The notes: generated from the sequence alone by a model not told the origin. A DNA stretch of 64,000 bases from Natronohydrobacter sp. (GCA_030603695.1 JAUVXF010000007.1:1-64000); one strand, 5' to 3'. Shown: positions 27,450-36,814, counted from the first letter of the stretch. Translations and numbers: made by a program.

Positions 27450-28349
27450 TCAGCCAATCACTTTCAGCGCAAGTGCAGGATCATCGGTGATGATCCCATC
27501 CACCCCCATCTCCATCATGGCGCGCATGTCTTCTTCGGCATTCACAGTCCAGACATTCACGGCCAGATCAGCGTCATGGGCCTCGGCCACGGCCTGCGGT
27601 GTGAGATCGCGGAAATAGGGGCACCATGCGCGCGCACCTTGCGCGGCAATCAACCGCGGCAGGCTGCCGCCCGCCTGCGCCAAGGATAGCCCGGCCATCC
27701 AGGGCGAGCCTTCTGTGACCGTCAAATCCTCTCCCGGTTGCTGATAGCTGAGATAGGCGCGCGCAATCTCTGGCGCTGCGGCTTTGAGGGCAGACAGCAC
27801 CCGCCAATCAAAAGACGAAATCACCACCCGCGCGGCCAGATCATGCGCCGCCAGCGCCGCCAGAACCGAGGCCACAAGCGCTGCGGGCGGATCGCCCAGA
27901 TCATCACGATGGGCGAAAGATTTGATCTCTATATTCAGGATCATCCCGTCGTGTTTTTCCTGCCAGCCCAGCACATCGGCCAGCAGCGGCGCGCGCGCGC
28001 CGTCCACAGGCCGCTGGTTGGGGTAGCGTTTGCCATAGTCATGATCGGGATGCAGGCGGCCCAGATCATAGGCTTGCAGTTCTGCCACTGTCAAATCACG
28101 GATTTTCGGCCCCGGCGCAGGCAGCCAGTTGCCCGCACCATCGCGCGCAAGCTGCATGGGCACAAGCGGATCATGGATCACCACAGGCACGCCGCCTTGC
28201 ACATTCTGCACATCAATTTCTACCGCCGGAACGCCAATTTCTGCCAGATATTCAAATCCGACCATCGTGTTTTCCGGCAACACAGCGCGCGCGCCGCGAT
28301 GGCCATAGATCAGCGGTTGGCCCTTGGGGCGGCGGAATGGGTTGGACAT
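27450..28349 (-). CDS. ugpQ: Glycerophosphodiester phosphodiesterase UgpQ
   Basis: The 299-residue protein is a GDPD-family TIM barrel: YGHRGARAVLPENTM (His/Glu metal and catalytic residues, about 15-29), EIDVQNVQGGVPVVIHDP (about 40-57) and the C-terminal VNVWTVN. It cleaves glycerophosphodiesters to glycerol-3-phosphate and alcohol in the cytoplasm. Its position as last gene of the ugp operon supports the name. It starts 9 bp after ugpC. Confidence 0.92.
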   Translation of the reverse strand: MSNPFRRPKGQPLIYGHRGARAVLPENTMVGFEYLAEIGVPAVEIDVQNVQGGVPVVIHDPLVPMQLARDGAGNWLPAPGPKIRDLTVAELQAYDLGRLHPDHDYGKRYPNQRPVDGARAPLLADVLGWQEKHDGMILNIEIKSFAHRDDLGDPPAALVASVLAALAAHDLAARVVISSFDWRVLSALKAAAPEIARAYLSYQQPGEDLTVTEGSPWMAGLSLAQAGGSLPRLIAAQGARAWCPYFRDLTPQAVAEAHDADLAVNVWTVNAEEDMRAMMEMGVDGIITDDPALALKVIG

Positions 28350-28358
28350 AGACAGCCC

Positions 28359-29411
28359 TCACGCCAGCCGTTTGCCGCTTTCGCGGTCAAACGGGTGCAG
28401 CTTGTCGCGCGGCACAGAGAAATTCAGCATCGATCCTTCGGCCACATCAGGCACATGCGGCAGGCGCACAACCACGGTGTCTGACATGCCCTCAAAACGC
28501 AAATGCAGATGGCTTTCCGCGCCCGCAGGTTCCAGCAACAGCAAGCGCCCGCTTAGGGCCAAAGCTCCCTCTTGCACCGGGCCAAGCGCCATATCTTCTG
28601 GGCGGATGCCGATGAAATCTGCCTTGGCGGGCACATGGGCCAGCGCCTCTGCCGCCACCTGCCCGCGCAGGTAATCCGAGGGCAGCATATTCATGGCCGG
28701 AGAGCCGATAAACCCCGCCACAAACACGGTTTCCGGGCGCGAATACAGTTCCATCGGCGTGCCGATCTGTTCTATCCGCCCGCCATTGAGCACCACCAGA
28801 CGATCCGCCATTGTCAGCGCTTCCAACTGGTCATGCGTCACATATAGCGAGGTTGTGCCAAGGCGCTTTTGCAATTGCCGGATTTCCACCCGCATCTGGA
28901 CACGCAGTTTCGCATCCAGATTTGACAGCGGTTCGTCAAACAGGAAGGCCGCAGGTTCGCGCACAAGGGCGCGGCCCATGGCAACGCGCTGGCGCTGCCC
29001 ACCAGACAACTGGCGCGGCTTGCGATCCAGAAATTGCCCGATCTGCAACATCTCGGCAGCCTCTTTCACGCGCCGGTCAATTTCTGGCTTTGCAATGCCA
29101 CGGTTTTTAAGGCCGTAAGCCAGATTGTTATAGACGGTCATATGCGGGTAAAGCGCGTAATTCTGGAACACCATCGCAATATCACGCTCTGCCGGTTCCA
29201 GATGGTTGACCACCCGATCCCCGATTTTCAGCGTGCCTTCGGTGATCGTTTCCAAGCCCGCGACCATACGCAGCAATGTGGATTTGCCGCAACCAGAGGG
29301 GCCAACCAGCACGATCATTTCGCCATCTTTGATGTCGATATTCACATCTGTCACCGCGCGCACATTGCCCGCATAGACCTTGCCAAGGTTATCCAAGGTA
29401 ATAGAGGCCAT
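28359..29411 (-). CDS. ugpC: Glycerol-3-phosphate ABC transporter ATPase UgpC
   Basis: The 350-residue MalK-type ATPase has Walker A GPSGCGKS (about 37-44), signature [14 protein letters not shown] (about 134-147), Walker [12 protein letters not shown] and a C-terminal OB/TOBE regulatory domain of about 110 residues. It powers UgpAE. It sits three bases after ugpE and nine before ugpQ. MalK-type ATPases are shared among sugar importers, so the substrate assignment depends on neighbours. Confidence 0.9.
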   Translation of the reverse strand: MASITLDNLGKVYAGNVRAVTDVNIDIKDGEMIVLVGPSGCGKSTLLRMVAGLETITEGTLKIGDRVVNHLEPAERDIAMVFQNYALYPHMTVYNNLAYGLKNRGIAKPEIDRRVKEAAEMLQIGQFLDRKPRQLSGGQRQRVAMGRALVREPAAFLFDEPLSNLDAKLRVQMRVEIRQLQKRLGTTSLYVTHDQLEALTMADRLVVLNGGRIEQIGTPMELYSRPETVFVAGFIGSPAMNMLPSDYLRGQVAAEALAHVPAKADFIGIRPEDMALGPVQEGALALSGRLLLLEPAGAESHLHLRFEGMSDTVVVRLPHVPDVAEGSMLNFSVPRDKLHPFDRESGKRLA

Positions 29412-29414
29412 GGG

Positions 29415-30263
29415 TTATTTCTCCGTCTCGGTCAGGCCTTTGACAAACAGGCGTTGCATGAACAGGATCACAAGGATCGGGGGCAAAGCAGCCAGAACGA
29501 CAGTGGCCATCACCAGATGCCACAACGGCTCTGAATCGCCCCCTGTCACCATGCGCTGAATGCCCATGACAATGGTGTAATATTCGGGGTCTGTGGTGAT
29601 CAGCAGCGGCCAGAGATACTGGTTCCAGCCATAGATAAACATGATCACAAACAGCGCCGCGATATTGGTAATCGACAAGGGCAGCAGGATATCCTTGAAA
29701 AACTTCATAGGCCCTGCCCCATCCACGCGCGCGGCTTCCATCAGTTCTTCCGGGACTGTCATGAAAAACTGGCGGAAGAGGAATGTGGCCGTGGCGCTTG
29801 CAATCAGCGGAATCGACAAGCCCGCAAAGGAATTCAGCATCCCCAGATCGGCCACCACCTGAAAGGTGGGCACAATCCGCACTTCAACCGGCAGCATCAG
29901 CGTAAGGAAGATGATCCAGAAAAAGAAGATGCGGAAGGGAAAGCGGAAATACACAATCGCAAAGGCCGACAAAAGCGAGATGGAAAGCTTGCCGATGGTG
30001 ATGGCCATGGCCATGACAAAACTGTTCCACAGCATCCCGCCTATGGGCGGGGTGCCTGCGCGCGAACGGCCCTCGGTTATGACGGTTTTGTAATTTTCCA
30101 GCGCATTCGGGCCGGGCAAAAGCGGCATGACCCCACGAATGAACGTGCCCGGCGGGTGCGTGGATGCCACAATCGCCACATAGACCGGGAAGATCACAAT
30201 GGCCACGCCAAGGATCAGCACAAGATGGGCGAAGAAATTGCCCCAGCGGTTATTCTCAACCAT
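29415..30263 (-). CDS. ugpE: Glycerol-3-phosphate ABC transporter permease UgpE
   Basis: The 282-residue MalG-type permease has six membrane helices and the cytoplasmic EAA loop EELMEAARVDGAGPMKFFKD (about 190-209), which contacts UgpC. Partner permease UgpA starts 12 bp upstream. UgpE resemblance is supported by the NRWGNFFAHL opening, long periplasmic segment and the neighbouring phosphodiesterase gene. Confidence 0.9.
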   Translation of the reverse strand: MVENNRWGNFFAHLVLILGVAIVIFPVYVAIVASTHPPGTFIRGVMPLLPGPNALENYKTVITEGRSRAGTPPIGGMLWNSFVMAMAITIGKLSISLLSAFAIVYFRFPFRIFFFWIIFLTLMLPVEVRIVPTFQVVADLGMLNSFAGLSIPLIASATATFLFRQFFMTVPEELMEAARVDGAGPMKFFKDILLPLSITNIAALFVIMFIYGWNQYLWPLLITTDPEYYTIVMGIQRMVTGGDSEPLWHLVMATVVLAALPPILVILFMQRLFVKGLTETEK

Positions 30264-30275
30264 TGGCCCGGCCCC

Positions 30276-31160
30276 TCAATAATTCACGCGCCGCTCGATA
30301 TAGCGGAACTGGATGACAGTCAGCACAACCACGATCGCCATCAGGATCACAGATTGCGCGGCGGAAGAACCGAGGTTGAGGTTCACAAACCCGTCGCGAT
30401 ACACTTTATACACCAGAATATTGGTGGCCTGTGCCGGCCCGCCTTCGGTGGTGGCATGGATCACGCCGAATGTATCGAACATGGCATAGACGATATTCAC
30501 CACCATCAGGAAAAAGGTGATCGGCGAAAGCAGCGGGAAAACGATTGTCCAGAAGCGCTTGAACCGGCTTGCCCCATCTATCGCCGCCGCCTCTATCAGC
30601 GATTGCGGGATGGATTGCAGGCCCGCAAGGAAAAACAGAAAGTTATAGCTGATCTGCTTCCACGCCGCCGCGATAATGACAAGGATCATGGCATCTGTGC
30701 CCGATGACCGGTGGTTCCAATCATAGCCAAACCCCTTGAGCATATAGGGCATGATCCCGATAGAGGGATTGAAGATGAACCACCACAGCACCCCCGCAAT
30801 TGCCGGGGCAACCGCATAGGGCCAGACCAGAAATGTGGTGTAACTGTCGCGCGAGCGGATCATGCGATTGACCATCACGGCAAAAAGCAGCGCCACCGAC
30901 ATGGACAGAAATGTCGTTCCCAGACTGAAGACAAATGTCACCTTCAGCGAATTCAGATAAAGCGGATCGGCAAACAGGCGGCTGAAATTGTCAAACCAGA
31001 CAAAATCTGTGCGCAGCCCGAAGATATCCTGCCGCAAGAAGGATTGATACAGCGCCTGCGACGCTGGCCAGATGAAGAAAATCAGCGTCACGATCACCTG
31101 TGGCGCAAGCAGCGCATAAGGCAGCCAGCGGCTGGAAAAGGTCATCCGTTTGGTTTGCAT
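30276..31160 (-). CDS. ugpA: Glycerol-3-phosphate ABC transporter permease UgpA
   Basis: The 294-residue MalF-type permease has six membrane helices and the EAA loop [20 protein letters not shown]. The opening [20 protein letters not shown] is typical of UgpA. It is separated from ugpB by a 73-bp gap with a strong terminator-like hairpin, so permease levels are probably set below those of the binding protein. Confidence 0.9.
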   Translation of the reverse strand: MQTKRMTFSSRWLPYALLAPQVIVTLIFFIWPASQALYQSFLRQDIFGLRTDFVWFDNFSRLFADPLYLNSLKVTFVFSLGTTFLSMSVALLFAVMVNRMIRSRDSYTTFLVWPYAVAPAIAGVLWWFIFNPSIGIMPYMLKGFGYDWNHRSSGTDAMILVIIAAAWKQISYNFLFFLAGLQSIPQSLIEAAAIDGASRFKRFWTIVFPLLSPITFFLMVVNIVYAMFDTFGVIHATTEGGPAQATNILVYKVYRDGFVNLNLGSSAAQSVILMAIVVVLTVIQFRYIERRVNY

Positions 31161-31183
31161 GGGTGTGGCCCCGATCCGCGTGC

Positions 31184-31218
31184 AAAAACCCCGCCCCGGA
31201 CAATGTGCCGGGGCGGGG
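31184..31218 (-). terminator. Strong hairpin with T run between ugpB and ugpA
   Basis: CCCCGCCCCGG (31189-31199) and CCGGGGCGGGG (31208-31218) form a perfect 11-bp GC stem with an eight-base loop, followed on the minus strand by five T. It lies inside the operon just after the ugpB stop. A partial terminator or 3'-end stabiliser that makes binding protein exceed permease is the usual interpretation. Confidence 0.85.
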
Positions 31219-31233
31219 CGTTATGGCATGGTC

Positions 31234-32553
31234 TTAGCGCTGGGCTTCAAACTGGCGCAGCAGGTCATTGCCGCGGCTTACCGCGTCATCTGCGGCCTGC
31301 TGGCCGGTTTTCGCGCCTGTCATCACCGCTTCCATCTCTTCCGAGATGACATCGCGGATCTGCACGAAATTGCCAAAGCGCAGCCCGCTGGAATTCTCGG
31401 TCGGCGGGTTCAGCGTCATTTGCAGGATCGAGGTATCTGCACCGGGGTTTTCGTCATAATAGCCGCGCTCGCGCGTCAGATCGAAAGCGGCCTGCGTGAT
31501 GGGCAGATAGCCTGTCACCTGATGCCAGTCGGCCTGCACCACGGGATCGGACAGATATTCGAAGAACCGGGCAACGCCCAGATATTCGTCATCTGTGTGC
31601 CCTGTCAGCACCCACAATGTCGCGCCCCCGATGATGGAGTTTTGCGGCGCGCCTGCGACATCATCATAATAAGGCTGGAAACCGAAGCCTACGTTGAAAT
31701 CTGCATTGCGCAGAACACCTGCACGGCTGGCGGAAGAGCCGAAGACGATCCCGCACTCACCCGAATAGAAGGCCGGGAAAGCATCGGGGCCGGGGCCAGG
31801 GCCACCCCAACGGAAAGCGCCCGCATCTTGCCAGGCTTTCAGATTGTCCCAGTGGCGGGCAACCAATTCGTTGTTGAACACGAATTCCGTATCAAAGCCT
31901 CCAAACCCGTTGGCCTGCGTGCCCAATGGGATATTGTGCCATGCACTTAGATTCTCCAGCATCACCCAGCTTGGCCAGCTTGTGGTAAAGCCGCAAGGTG
32001 CCGCGCCGGATTCAAGGATCGCCACGGATGCCGCTTCCATCTCCGCCCATGTGCGCGGGGGTTGTTCTGGGTCAAGCCCTGCCGCTGCAAAGATATCCTT
32101 GTTGTAATACATGATCGGGGTAGAGCTGTTGAAGGGGAAGGACAGCATGTTCCCATTCGGATCGGTGTAATAGCTGACCACCGCAGGCAGATAGGCAGAG
32201 GCATCAAAGGGCACGTTCTTGTCAGCCATAAGCTGATAGATCGGGTAAATCGCCCCTTCGGCGGCCATCATCGTGCCGGTGCCCACTTCGAACACCTGAA
32301 CAATATGGGGCTGCTGGCGCGCGCGGAATGCGGCAATCGCGCCTGTCATGGTTTCGGTATAAGTGCCACGGAAGCTGGGCACGACACGGAAATCGGACTG
32401 GCTGTTGTTGAACCCTTCGGCCACTTCTTCCAGAAGCTCGCCCAACTCGCCGCCCAAAGCGTGCCACCAGTTGATTGTTGTCTGTGCATGCGCCCAGACA
32501 GGGGAAAGCGCAGTGGTAGCCGCTAGGCACGCACCGAATACATGTTTCTTCAT
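31234..32553 (-). CDS. ugpB: Glycerol-3-phosphate-binding periplasmic protein UgpB
   Basis: The 439-residue family 1 extracellular solute-binding protein has a signal peptide, MKKHVFGACLAATTALSPVW ending in AHAQ. The mature start TTINWWHALGGELGELLEEV is typical of UgpB. I chose ATG 32553 because GGGAGG lies 6 bp upstream; ATG 32559 has the ribosome site too close. It is the first gene of ugpBAECQ, which imports glycerol-3-phosphate and glycerophosphodiesters. I found no Pho box (CTGTCAT repeats) in the upstream region, so PhoB control is not supported here. Confidence 0.92.
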   Translation of the reverse strand: MKKHVFGACLAATTALSPVWAHAQTTINWWHALGGELGELLEEVAEGFNNSQSDFRVVPSFRGTYTETMTGAIAAFRARQQPHIVQVFEVGTGTMMAAEGAIYPIYQLMADKNVPFDASAYLPAVVSYYTDPNGNMLSFPFNSSTPIMYYNKDIFAAAGLDPEQPPRTWAEMEAASVAILESGAAPCGFTTSWPSWVMLENLSAWHNIPLGTQANGFGGFDTEFVFNNELVARHWDNLKAWQDAGAFRWGGPGPGPDAFPAFYSGECGIVFGSSASRAGVLRNADFNVGFGFQPYYDDVAGAPQNSIIGGATLWVLTGHTDDEYLGVARFFEYLSDPVVQADWHQVTGYLPITQAAFDLTRERGYYDENPGADTSILQMTLNPPTENSSGLRFGNFVQIRDVISEEMEAVMTGAKTGQQAADDAVSRGNDLLRQFEAQR

Positions 32554-32661
32554 TGTCATCCTCCCTATGGAGATAGCATTGCCACTTACATGGTTATCAC
32601 GACCGAAAGCATCGGGCCGCTTGCTATCGTGTTTAGGTTTGCATTGTAACATTCATAAGAC

Positions 32662-32690
32662 AAGACAATTTTTTCTTGGAATGCTATAAT
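32662..32690 (+). promoter_or_regulatory. Promoter of the LysR-type regulator
   Basis: AAGACA (32662-32667), 17 bp and a perfect TATAAT (32685-32690) form a good vegetative promoter in an AT-rich stretch. It lies in the 180-bp region shared with ugpB, so the regulator may bind here to control both directions. Confidence 0.55.
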
Positions 32691-32733
32691 GTTATGTTAT
32701 GAATTTACCAAAAGTTAAGGAAAGCAATGCGGA

Positions 32734-33654
32734 ATGCAGCAGCAGCTTAGCCCCCGCCAACTGGAAGCCCTGCTGGCCGTGATCGAACATGGCACCATGA
32801 CGCGCGCGTCACAGGCGCTCGAAGTCTCGCAACCCGCTGTCAGCCGCCTGATTGCGGATCTCACCGATTCGCTTGGCTTTGCGCTTCTGGAACGGCGGGA
32901 CGGGCGGCTTGTGCCCACACAGGAAGCGCGGTTTCTGATGCCCGATATCAAACGCTCGCTGGATCTGTTGGGGCGGATTTCCGATGCCGGGCGCAATATC
33001 ACCCAGCGCAAGGCCGGAGAATTACGTATCGCCTGCCTGCCGGGATTTGCCGTAAGCCATCTGCCCAGCTTTATCGCCAGCTTTCTGCGCAGCCGCCCCG
33101 ATGTCACCCTGACACTGGAACCCGACCGGCCAGAGCGCATTCTGGAATGGATGGTGGGCGCACAATTTGATGTTGGCATTACAGATGCTGACGGTTTTGA
33201 AGGCCACCCGGCACTTGAAAGCACCCGTCTGGATATCCGCACTGTGTGCATATTCCCCGAAGGCAGCCCGCTTGCCCGGCTGAATGTGATCCGCCCGCGC
33301 GATCTGGCAGATTACAAGCTGATCCATGCGCGGCGCGAAAGCGCCTATTTCAAACAATTGCAGGCGGCATTTGCGGCAGATGGTGCAAGCATCCATACCT
33401 TTATCGAGGCCCGGCAATTTACCACGGCCTGCGAATTTGTGCGCCACGGGGTTGGGGTGGCCATTATCAGCGAAATGGACGCGGCCCAATATGCCACCCG
33501 TGGGGTGGCCTATCGCCCTTTCCAGCCCGCAATGGCACACAAACTGTCACTTGTGCGCCCCATCCACAAAGCGCCCTCGCTGATCGCGCTGGAATTCATC
33601 GAGGAATTCTCTGCCAGCCTGAAGCAGTTTGAATTCATCCCCGGCCCCGCATAG
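32734..33654 (+). CDS. LysR-family transcriptional regulator divergent from ugpB
   Basis: The 306-residue protein has an N-terminal winged HTH (LSPRQLEALLAVIEHGTMTR and SQALEVSQPAVSRLIADL, residues about 5-45) and a LysR substrate-binding domain. Divergence from the ugp operon suggests it regulates it, with glycerol-3-phosphate or a related effector. That would differ from enterobacterial ugp control by PhoB. AAGGAAAG precedes the ATG at 32734. It converges with the DUF305 gene, with only three bases between stops. Confidence 0.88.
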   Translation: MQQQLSPRQLEALLAVIEHGTMTRASQALEVSQPAVSRLIADLTDSLGFALLERRDGRLVPTQEARFLMPDIKRSLDLLGRISDAGRNITQRKAGELRIACLPGFAVSHLPSFIASFLRSRPDVTLTLEPDRPERILEWMVGAQFDVGITDADGFEGHPALESTRLDIRTVCIFPEGSPLARLNVIRPRDLADYKLIHARRESAYFKQLQAAFAADGASIHTFIEARQFTTACEFVRHGVGVAIISEMDAAQYATRGVAYRPFQPAMAHKLSLVRPIHKAPSLIALEFIEEFSASLKQFEFIPGPA

Positions 33655-33657
33655 CCC

Positions 33658-34044
33658 TTATTGGCCCCGCGCGGCCAGCCATGCGCGCATCTGCGCAATT
33701 TCTTCCGCCTGCGCCGCGATGATCTCGCGCGCAAGCGCGGCTACTTCGGGGTCTTGCCCGTATTCCAGCACGATTTCAGCCATGGCAATCGCGCCTTCAT
33801 GATGCGGGATCATGCCTGCGATGAAATCCACATCGGCATCACCCGTAAAGGGAATCATCATACCCGCGTGCATGGCATCATTGGCCGCCATGAAAGCGGC
33901 AGTGGAGGCGGGCATATCAGCGGCCGCGCCGTGGCCCGCATGGCCCCCATGATTCATATGCCCGTGGCTAGACGCGATGGCGTAGCCGCCTGCCCCAAGG
34001 CCAAGGGCAACAGCAAGCGCGGCGAAGAGTGAATAGCGGGGCAT
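33658..34044 (-). CDS. Secreted His/Met-rich DUF305 protein, probable copper-related
   Basis: The 128-residue protein starts at ATG 34044 behind AGGAGGAAAT. A signal peptide ([20 protein letters not shown]) is followed by a His-rich stretch, [14 protein letters not shown] (about 25-38). The DUF305 core carries [19 protein letters not shown] with the paired His. DUF305 proteins are ferritin-like and often accompany copper resistance genes. A MerR/CueR-type promoter lies directly upstream, which supports a role in periplasmic copper handling. Confidence 0.85.
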   Translation of the reverse strand: MPRYSLFAALAVALGLGAGGYAIASSHGHMNHGGHAGHGAAADMPASTAAFMAANDAMHAGMMIPFTGDADVDFIAGMIPHHEGAIAMAEIVLEYGQDPEVAALAREIIAAQAEEIAQMRAWLAARGQ

Positions 34045-34072
34045 GGATTTCCTCCTGAAAGTTAAAGACTGC

Positions 34073-34103
34073 GTTCTAGGGCATTCCATCTACTGGAAGC
34101 AAA
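34073..34103 (-). promoter_or_regulatory. MerR/CueR-type promoter with 19-bp spacer for the DUF305 gene
   Basis: On the minus strand TTTGCT (-35, 34103-34098) and TAGAAC (-10, 34078-34073) are separated by exactly 19 bp. The spacer contains the dyad TTCCA-GTAGA-TGGAA. An over-long spacer with a central TTCCAGT...TGGAA dyad is the hallmark of CueR/HmrR copper-responsive promoters. No merR-family regulator gene of this type is in the window. Confidence 0.65.
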
Positions 34104-34265
34104 GTCACGAGCGCGTGATACTCCCCGCGCGGATCACGATGAAAGTTGACAAATGACCGTCCAGGCCGAGAGGCTTTGCGCATAATGCGGCCCCATAAGA
34201 CTGAGTCGCACAGACAAACAAAGAGGGCACGGAGAAACCGGCCCAAAAACCGAGGCCTTGAGCAT

Positions 34266-34886
34266 ATGCCATTCCCCAAAGCCCTTTTGGGCGCTTCCCT
34301 TGCCTGCCTGATGGCCGACCCGCTGCACGCCACGCCATCACAATGCAGCACCAAAATAGATGGCGAACCCGTCACCATCTTTTTCAACGATGATGATCCA
34401 ACCTATTCCTCGCTGCGCGAACGGTTCTGGCGGCGCGGTCAAGATTGCCCCGGCGCTGTGGTGATTACCTATCTCATGCCAGATCTGACCGCAGAAGAGC
34501 GCGAAGTATTCTGCGCCAATTACGACCCCGAAACCCGCAGCCATTCACAACCTGCGCAAGGGCGGCGCGATAATTTCGGGCGCTGTGCGGAACCCTCAAA
34601 AACCTGCACGCTGGTCAATGCCACCAAGCAGGAAACATTGGCGCTGGTGGGTCTGGGCGCGCGGGCAGAAGGCCGGGGCGGGGTGCTGTCTTCGGCCATT
34701 TCTACGGTCACGCACAGCTCTGGCGCGCTGATCGTGTCGGGAAATGCGGGCACGCTTACGGGATTGCTGAATTCGGCCGGAACAGCCGCCAGCACAGCGC
34801 TTGCCTCTCCGGCGATTTTGGCGGGGGCGGCGGCCAGCGTGGTGGTGATTGGCGGGGCCGTGTATCTGTGTCGCGATCAGGATTGA
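34266..34886 (+). CDS. Hypothetical secreted protein with C-terminal hydrophobic segment
   Basis: The 206-residue protein is not recognised. Residues 1-22 (MPFPKALLGASLACLMADPL...) look like a signal peptide ending HATP. The mid region has several cysteines and acidic residues. The last 60 residues are Ala/Gly/Ser-rich with one probable membrane segment (ILAGAAASVVVIGGAVYLC), then a charged CRDQD tail. The ATG at 34266 is best because it opens the signal peptide. It stands alone between the DUF305 and mcd genes. Confidence 0.65.
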   Translation: MPFPKALLGASLACLMADPLHATPSQCSTKIDGEPVTIFFNDDDPTYSSLRERFWRRGQDCPGAVVITYLMPDLTAEEREVFCANYDPETRSHSQPAQGRRDNFGRCAEPSKTCTLVNATKQETLALVGLGARAEGRGGVLSSAISTVTHSSGALIVSGNAGTLTGLLNSAGTAASTALASPAILAGAAASVVVIGGAVYLCRDQD

Positions 34887-34899
34887 ACGCCCCAAGAGA

Positions 34900-34928
34900 A
34901 AGGCGCGCAGATAATCCCCGCGCGCCTT
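34900..34928. terminator. Hairpin between mcd and the hypothetical gene
   Basis: AAGGCGCGC (34900-34908) and GCGCGCCTT (34920-34928) form a perfect 9-bp stem with an 11-base loop between two convergent stop codons. On the minus strand it is followed by TCTCTT, so a weak terminator of mcd is likely. Confidence 0.6.
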
Positions 34929-34954
34929 CGTTGAATGGTGCAAGTCAGCAGGCC

Positions 34955-36616
34955 CTATAACAAGCGCCGTGCAATCACCTGCGCCTGAATTTCGCCTGCG
35001 CCTTCAAAGATGTTCAGAATTCGCGCATCGCATAGAATGCGGCTGATCTGGTATTCCAGCGCGAAACCATTGCCACCGTGGATTTGCAGCCCGTTATCCG
35101 CCGCAGCCCAAGCCACGCGCGCGCCCAGCAGCTTGGCCATGCCCGCTTCCAGATCGCAGCGGCGGTCTGCATCCTTTTCGCGGGCACTGAAATAGGTCAG
35201 TTGCCGCGCGATCATGATTTCCACCGCCATCATGGCCAGTTTCGCCGCTACGCGCGGAAATTCGATCAGGGACTTTCCAAACTGTTTGCGATCCTCTGCA
35301 TATTTCATGGAAACTTCCAGCGCGTTTTGCGCCACGCCAATCGCGCGCGCAGCAGTCTGGATGCGCGCGGATTCAAAGGTCTGCATCAGTTGCTTGAACC
35401 CCTGCCCTTCCGTGCCGCCCAACAGGTTTTCACCTTTCACGCGGAAATCATCGAAATTGACAGTGTATTCCTTCATCCCGCGATAGCCCAGAACCTCTAT
35501 CTCGCCCCCAGACAGGCCGGGATCGACAAAGGGGGTTTCATCTGTGCCCGGTGTCTTTTCGGCCAGAAACATGGACAGGCCACGGTAATCCTTGGTGTCG
35601 GGAATTGTGCGCGCCAGCACTGTCATAACATGGGTGCGGGCGGCATGGGTGATCCATGTCTTGTTCCCGTTTATCACCCAATCACCCCCGTCCTTCACCG
35701 CGCGTGTGCGCAGGCTGCCAAGGTCTGATCCTGTATTGGGTTCGGTAAACACTGCCGTTGGCAAAATCTCACCCGATGACAGCTTTGGCAGCCAGTGTTC
35801 TTTCTGCTCTTGCGTGCCGCCGCAGATAATCAGCTCTGCCGCGATTTCGGTTCGGGTGCCAAGGCTGCCAACCCCGATATAGCCGCATGACAGTTCTTCC
35901 GAGACAACGACCATCGCCGCCTTGGGCATGCCAAGCCCGCCAAATTCTTCCGGGATTGTCAGACCAAAGACGCCCATTTCGGCCAGTTGGTCGATAATCT
36001 CCATCGGGATCAATTCATCCTTCAGGTGCCATTCATGGGCATGCGGCGCGACCTGTTCGGCAGAGTAGCGGCGGAACTGGTCGCGGATCATTTCCAATTC
36101 ATCATCCAGCCCCGTGGCGCCAAAAGTGGCGCGGCCATGATTGGCGCGCATGCAGGCCACAAGCGCCATGCGCGCGGCATCGGTATTGCCATTGCGGCGC
36201 AACTGGCCTGCCGCGCCACTGTCCAGATCCACCGACAGGCCCAGATCCCCAAGGCGCACCACTTCGCCCTGATTCATCGGAATGCCACCAGCGATCTGGT
36301 TAAGATATTCGCCAAACCCGATCTGATGGATCAATTGCTCCATCTCGCCAAAGCGGCCCTCTGCTTGCAGCCGCTCTGCCCAGCCCTGCATCTGGCGCAG
36401 GCTTTCAACATAGGTGGCAAGCCATGCCAGCCCATGCGCTGCATACTGGTCGGTGTCCAGCAAGGTGGCATCCACTTTGCCTGCCGGGGCCACGCGCAGG
36501 CGCATGGCTTCTTTCGCCCGCTCCAGCAGCGCATCGACAATGGGCAGCACCGCGCTGGTCTGGCCAAGAAGATCACTCATCACAGGCGAAGGCATTGCTT
36601 GTCCATCATGCGGCAT
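34955..36616 (-). CDS. mcd: (2S)-Methylsuccinyl-CoA dehydrogenase, ethylmalonyl-CoA pathway
   Basis: The 553-residue acyl-CoA dehydrogenase has an N-terminal extension of about 180 residues before the usual fold, the length and layout of Mcd rather than ordinary 380-residue family members. Landmarks are TAVFTEPNTGSDLGSLRTRA, the FAD/substrate loop, and the C-terminal GGNGFALEYQISRILCDARI. Mcd oxidises (2S)-methylsuccinyl-CoA to mesaconyl-CoA during acetate assimilation. The ATG at 36616 has GTGGAG 8 bp before it. Other pathway genes (ccr, ecm, mch) are not nearby. A perfect dyad lies about 80 bp upstream. Confidence 0.87.
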   Translation of the reverse strand: MPHDGQAMPSPVMSDLLGQTSAVLPIVDALLERAKEAMRLRVAPAGKVDATLLDTDQYAAHGLAWLATYVESLRQMQGWAERLQAEGRFGEMEQLIHQIGFGEYLNQIAGGIPMNQGEVVRLGDLGLSVDLDSGAAGQLRRNGNTDAARMALVACMRANHGRATFGATGLDDELEMIRDQFRRYSAEQVAPHAHEWHLKDELIPMEIIDQLAEMGVFGLTIPEEFGGLGMPKAAMVVVSEELSCGYIGVGSLGTRTEIAAELIICGGTQEQKEHWLPKLSSGEILPTAVFTEPNTGSDLGSLRTRAVKDGGDWVINGNKTWITHAARTHVMTVLARTIPDTKDYRGLSMFLAEKTPGTDETPFVDPGLSGGEIEVLGYRGMKEYTVNFDDFRVKGENLLGGTEGQGFKQLMQTFESARIQTAARAIGVAQNALEVSMKYAEDRKQFGKSLIEFPRVAAKLAMMAVEIMIARQLTYFSAREKDADRRCDLEAGMAKLLGARVAWAAADNGLQIHGGNGFALEYQISRILCDARILNIFEGAGEIQAQVIARRLL

Positions 36617-36694
36617 GGGTTTCTCCACTCTTGCTTTTGCGGCGTTTGCGCTTGCAGCATTACATAGGGCCTTCGCAGGTGCAGCGCAACAAAA

Positions 36695-36714
36695 ATACAT
36701 GTTGACGCATGTAT
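36695..36714. promoter_or_regulatory. Palindromic candidate operator upstream of mcd
   Basis: ATACATG-TTGACG-CATGTAT is a perfect 7-bp inverted repeat with a six-base centre, 79 bp upstream of the mcd start codon, in locally AT-rich DNA. The spacing and symmetry suit a dimeric regulator. No regulator gene is adjacent. Confidence 0.5.
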
Positions 36715-36814
36715 CTTTCCATTTGTGTCGCAGCGTCACATTGCGGCCGGCATGCCCCCCAAATGCAAAGCGGGCGGCTTTCGCCACCCGCCCCAGAATT
36801 CTATCCTGCACCTG

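Noticed and set aside
32554-32733. Pho box in front of ugpB
   Set aside because: TTGTCTTGTCTTATG looked suggestive, but no CTGTCAT-type direct repeat with proper spacing is present.
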